Below, piece after piece: positions 62,596-64,000 of a stretch of DNA of 64,000 bases. The stretch comes from Paenibacillus sp. J2TS4. Its GTDB lineage: Bacteria > Bacillota > Bacilli > Paenibacillales > NBRC-103111. The stretch lies in assembly GCF_018403245.1 (NCBI RefSeq), contig NZ_BOSH01000003.1, positions 186,001 to 250,000 of the forward strand, in the 5' to 3' direction. The position numbers and the translations under genes are program-made. A model generated the notes under the pieces. The model did not search any database. It was not told the DNA's origin and saw nothing but the letters and a program-made list of their open reading frames with translations. The stretch's first letter is position 1. Each line of letters opens with the position of its first letter.

Positions 62596-64000
62596 GTGGG
62601 TTCGTATGCTTATAAACGGTTAAGTGCCAAGCTATCAGTTATCCTTACATTTTTACTTGTTGTTTCAATGCTCCCCGTTTCATTTGCTGCTTCATTCCTA
62701 TCTAAAGCACAGGCAGCAGAACAACCGATGGAAAGCACCTATAGGTTTATTGATGCATATTCCGGAAACGCGAATATCCGGGTGCTGGGAGACATTAACG
62801 AAAAGCCGATTACTCGTAAAGTGGATTTATATGGAACCTCGATTGCGGCAGATGCGGTCGGGCAATCCCGATCGTTCGAACTTGATGTTCCGAAGACAGG
62901 CTATTACCTGGTTAATTTTCAAGGTTATATTTACAAGGCTGCAGGAATCGGAGATTTGTTTATCGATGATGAGCGGATCGGGCAGTACGATTTCTATGAC
63001 CCGGGAAGTATGTTCGGACCTAGCGTTCCGTTGAAAACGGTCTATTTAACCGAAGGGACGCACACCCTTACCTTTACAGTAACGGGACGGAACGAGCATG
63101 CGGACAAGGGATCGAACTATTCCTTGTATCCGTATCAATTTACTCTAATTGAACAGCAGGGGCTTCCTGCTTTGCATCTGGAGGCATCGACGGACAAGGA
63201 AGTACTGCTAAGTAATGAAACGACCAGTGTGCTTGCAGCCGTCTATAAATCAGACGGAACACCGGTCCATCAGGTCAATCTCTCCTACTCTAGCGATGAC
63301 AGCCAAATTGCGAGTGTGGATGAAAGCGGTTTAATAACCGGTTTGGCCGAAGGCTCGACCTACATTCGTGTTCAGGCTGAGGCGGATGGGCTGGCAGCTG
63401 ATCAAGCCATAAGGATTCAGGTGATGAATGCTAAATTGGAGAGCGTTGTATTGGAATTGGACGGGGCCCCATTACCGTTGATGGGGACAAGACAGCTCAG
63501 GGTCAGCGGGAAATTAAGCAGTGGAGCCGACGCCAATTTATCGGGGGCCGTTATTCAGTTCCAAAGTGATGACCCGGAGACGGTTAGTGTGGACGACACT
63601 GGCCAAGTAACCGGATTAAAGCTGGGAACGGCCAATATTCATGCTCAGGTGACATTGGCTAGCATTACCCAAAGCGCGGAATTGCCCATCGAGGTTACGA
63701 ATAGTCATCTTCAGAGTGTGCAGCTTAGTCTCGATGATGGGGCTCCGGTGGAATCTCAATATGTGAAGGCTTCGGTAGAGGGGCTGCTGGATAATGGCGA
63801 GGAAGCCGACTTATCCCATGCCGAGATCGAATTTACAAGCAGTGATGGGCAAGTATTACAGAAGAAAACAGACAATGGGTTTTTTAAGGCGGTCGGCGCC
63901 GGAACTGCGGTAATTACTGTGAACGTCACTTTTGCCGGTATCACCCAATCCGATCAGGTCACTGTGGAAGTAGGGGAGTTAATGAGTTCTAAAATCCGCA
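62596..64000 (+). CDS. Large secreted protein with Big-type Ig-like domains (partial at window end)
   Basis: The frame opens with GTG 62596, eight bases after AGGAGG, and has no stop up to the end of the window (468 codons). A signal peptide (LSVILTFLLVVSMLPVSFAA) ends near AQAAE. Residues ~45-180 form a beta-rich module resembling carbohydrate-binding or PA14-like domains (GYYLVNFQGYIYKAAGIGDL, TLTFTVTG). At least three Big_2-like repeats follow, with the pattern SDDSQIASVDESGLITGLAEG, SDDPETVSVDDTGQVTGL and SSDGQVLQ....FKAVGAGTA. Such proteins usually end in a catalytic or SLH domain, which lies beyond the window. The cre site suggests a role in polysaccharide use. Confidence 0.85.
   Translation, partial: MGSYAYKRLSAKLSVILTFLLVVSMLPVSFAASFLSKAQAAEQPMESTYRFIDAYSGNANIRVLGDINEKPITRKVDLYGTSIAADAVGQSRSFELDVPKTGYYLVNFQGYIYKAAGIGDLFIDDERIGQYDFYDPGSMFGPSVPLKTVYLTEGTHTLTFTVTGRNEHADKGSNYSLYPYQFTLIEQQGLPALHLEASTDKEVLLSNETTSVLAAVYKSDGTPVHQVNLSYSSDDSQIASVDESGLITGLAEGSTYIRVQAEADGLAADQAIRIQVMNAKLESVVLELDGAPLPLMGTRQLRVSGKLSSGADANLSGAVIQFQSDDPETVSVDDTGQVTGLKLGTANIHAQVTLASITQSAELPIEVTNSHLQSVQLSLDDGAPVESQYVKASVEGLLDNGEEADLSHAEIEFTSSDGQVLQKKTDNGFFKAVGAGTAVITVNVTFAGITQSDQVTVEVGELMSSKIR

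Overview
The window reads as chromosomal DNA of a spore-forming, low-to-mid GC Bacillota, most likely Paenibacillus or a close relative such as Cohnella. The reasons are the YesM/YesN-type sensor-regulator pair beside an LplB/YtcP/YtcQ-type sugar importer, an SLH-domain surface protein, GerM-type and SpoVAF-type spore proteins, a double-headed dynamin (DynA), ParE/ParC, and Gram-positive style LexA, Fur, CcpA and CcpN sites. No rRNA or tRNA gene was seen.

Layout. 1-8.0 kb: tail of an unknown gene, a two-component system, and the sugar ABC importer it probably controls; both transcription units carry the same ~58-bp leader element. 8.3-10.3 kb: leuCD. 10.5-14.9 kb: cell-surface cluster (amidase, GerMN lipoprotein, SLH protein). 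15.2-20.2 kb: nth, a small unknown protein, dynA. 20.6-24.2 kb: heterodimeric ABC exporter with one degenerate ATP site. 24.4-25.1 kb: sugar isomerase-like protein. 25.2-28.0 kb: accessory stretch with purine-rich, 10-bp-phased repeats, a catalytically dead IS1595-type transposase relative with a LexA box in front of it, and a 47-bp tandem array. 28.0-30.8 kb: SGNH hydrolase and an ABC-2 transporter. 30.9-35.3 kb: parE-parC. 35.5-37.9 kb: small ORF, MarR regulator, RluA-type pseudouridine synthase and rRNA methyltransferase-like gene. 38.2-39.7 kb: orphan GerA-family protein (SpoVAF-like). 39.8-42.3 kb: very GC-rich pxpBCA (5-oxoprolinase). 42.5-44.5 kb: small proteins and a phosphoesterase. 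44.7-46.9 kb: MFS drug exporter with PadR. 46.9-47.7 kb: gene-free, with a 39-bp tandem array. 47.8-53.9 kb: PH-domain protein, then a Fur-controlled Btr/Feu-like siderophore locus with an embedded nitroreductase. 54.0-57.1 kb: SR1P-like Zn-ribbon peptide coupled to ppdK behind two CcpN-like boxes. 57.6-62.4 kb: hflX, ECF sigma/anti-sigma pair, a Cu/Zn SOD without the usual cysteines, and an FMN reductase. 62.6 kb to the end: start of a large secreted Big-domain protein under a perfect cre site.

How it works together. Several blocks are nutrient modules with their switch still attached: sugar import with YesMN, iron-siderophore import with Btr and Fur boxes, gluconeogenic PPDK with CcpN-like boxes, drug export with PadR, and a secreted protein with cre. 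The most unusual parts are (a) the shared leader element at 423, 4154 and, in reduced form, 57188; (b) the SOS-box plus dead-transposase gene lying between two kinds of repeats at 25.3-27.9 kb; and (c) the CcpN / SR1P-like / PPDK unit. All calls rest on reading the sequence and on remembered family features; no database search was run.
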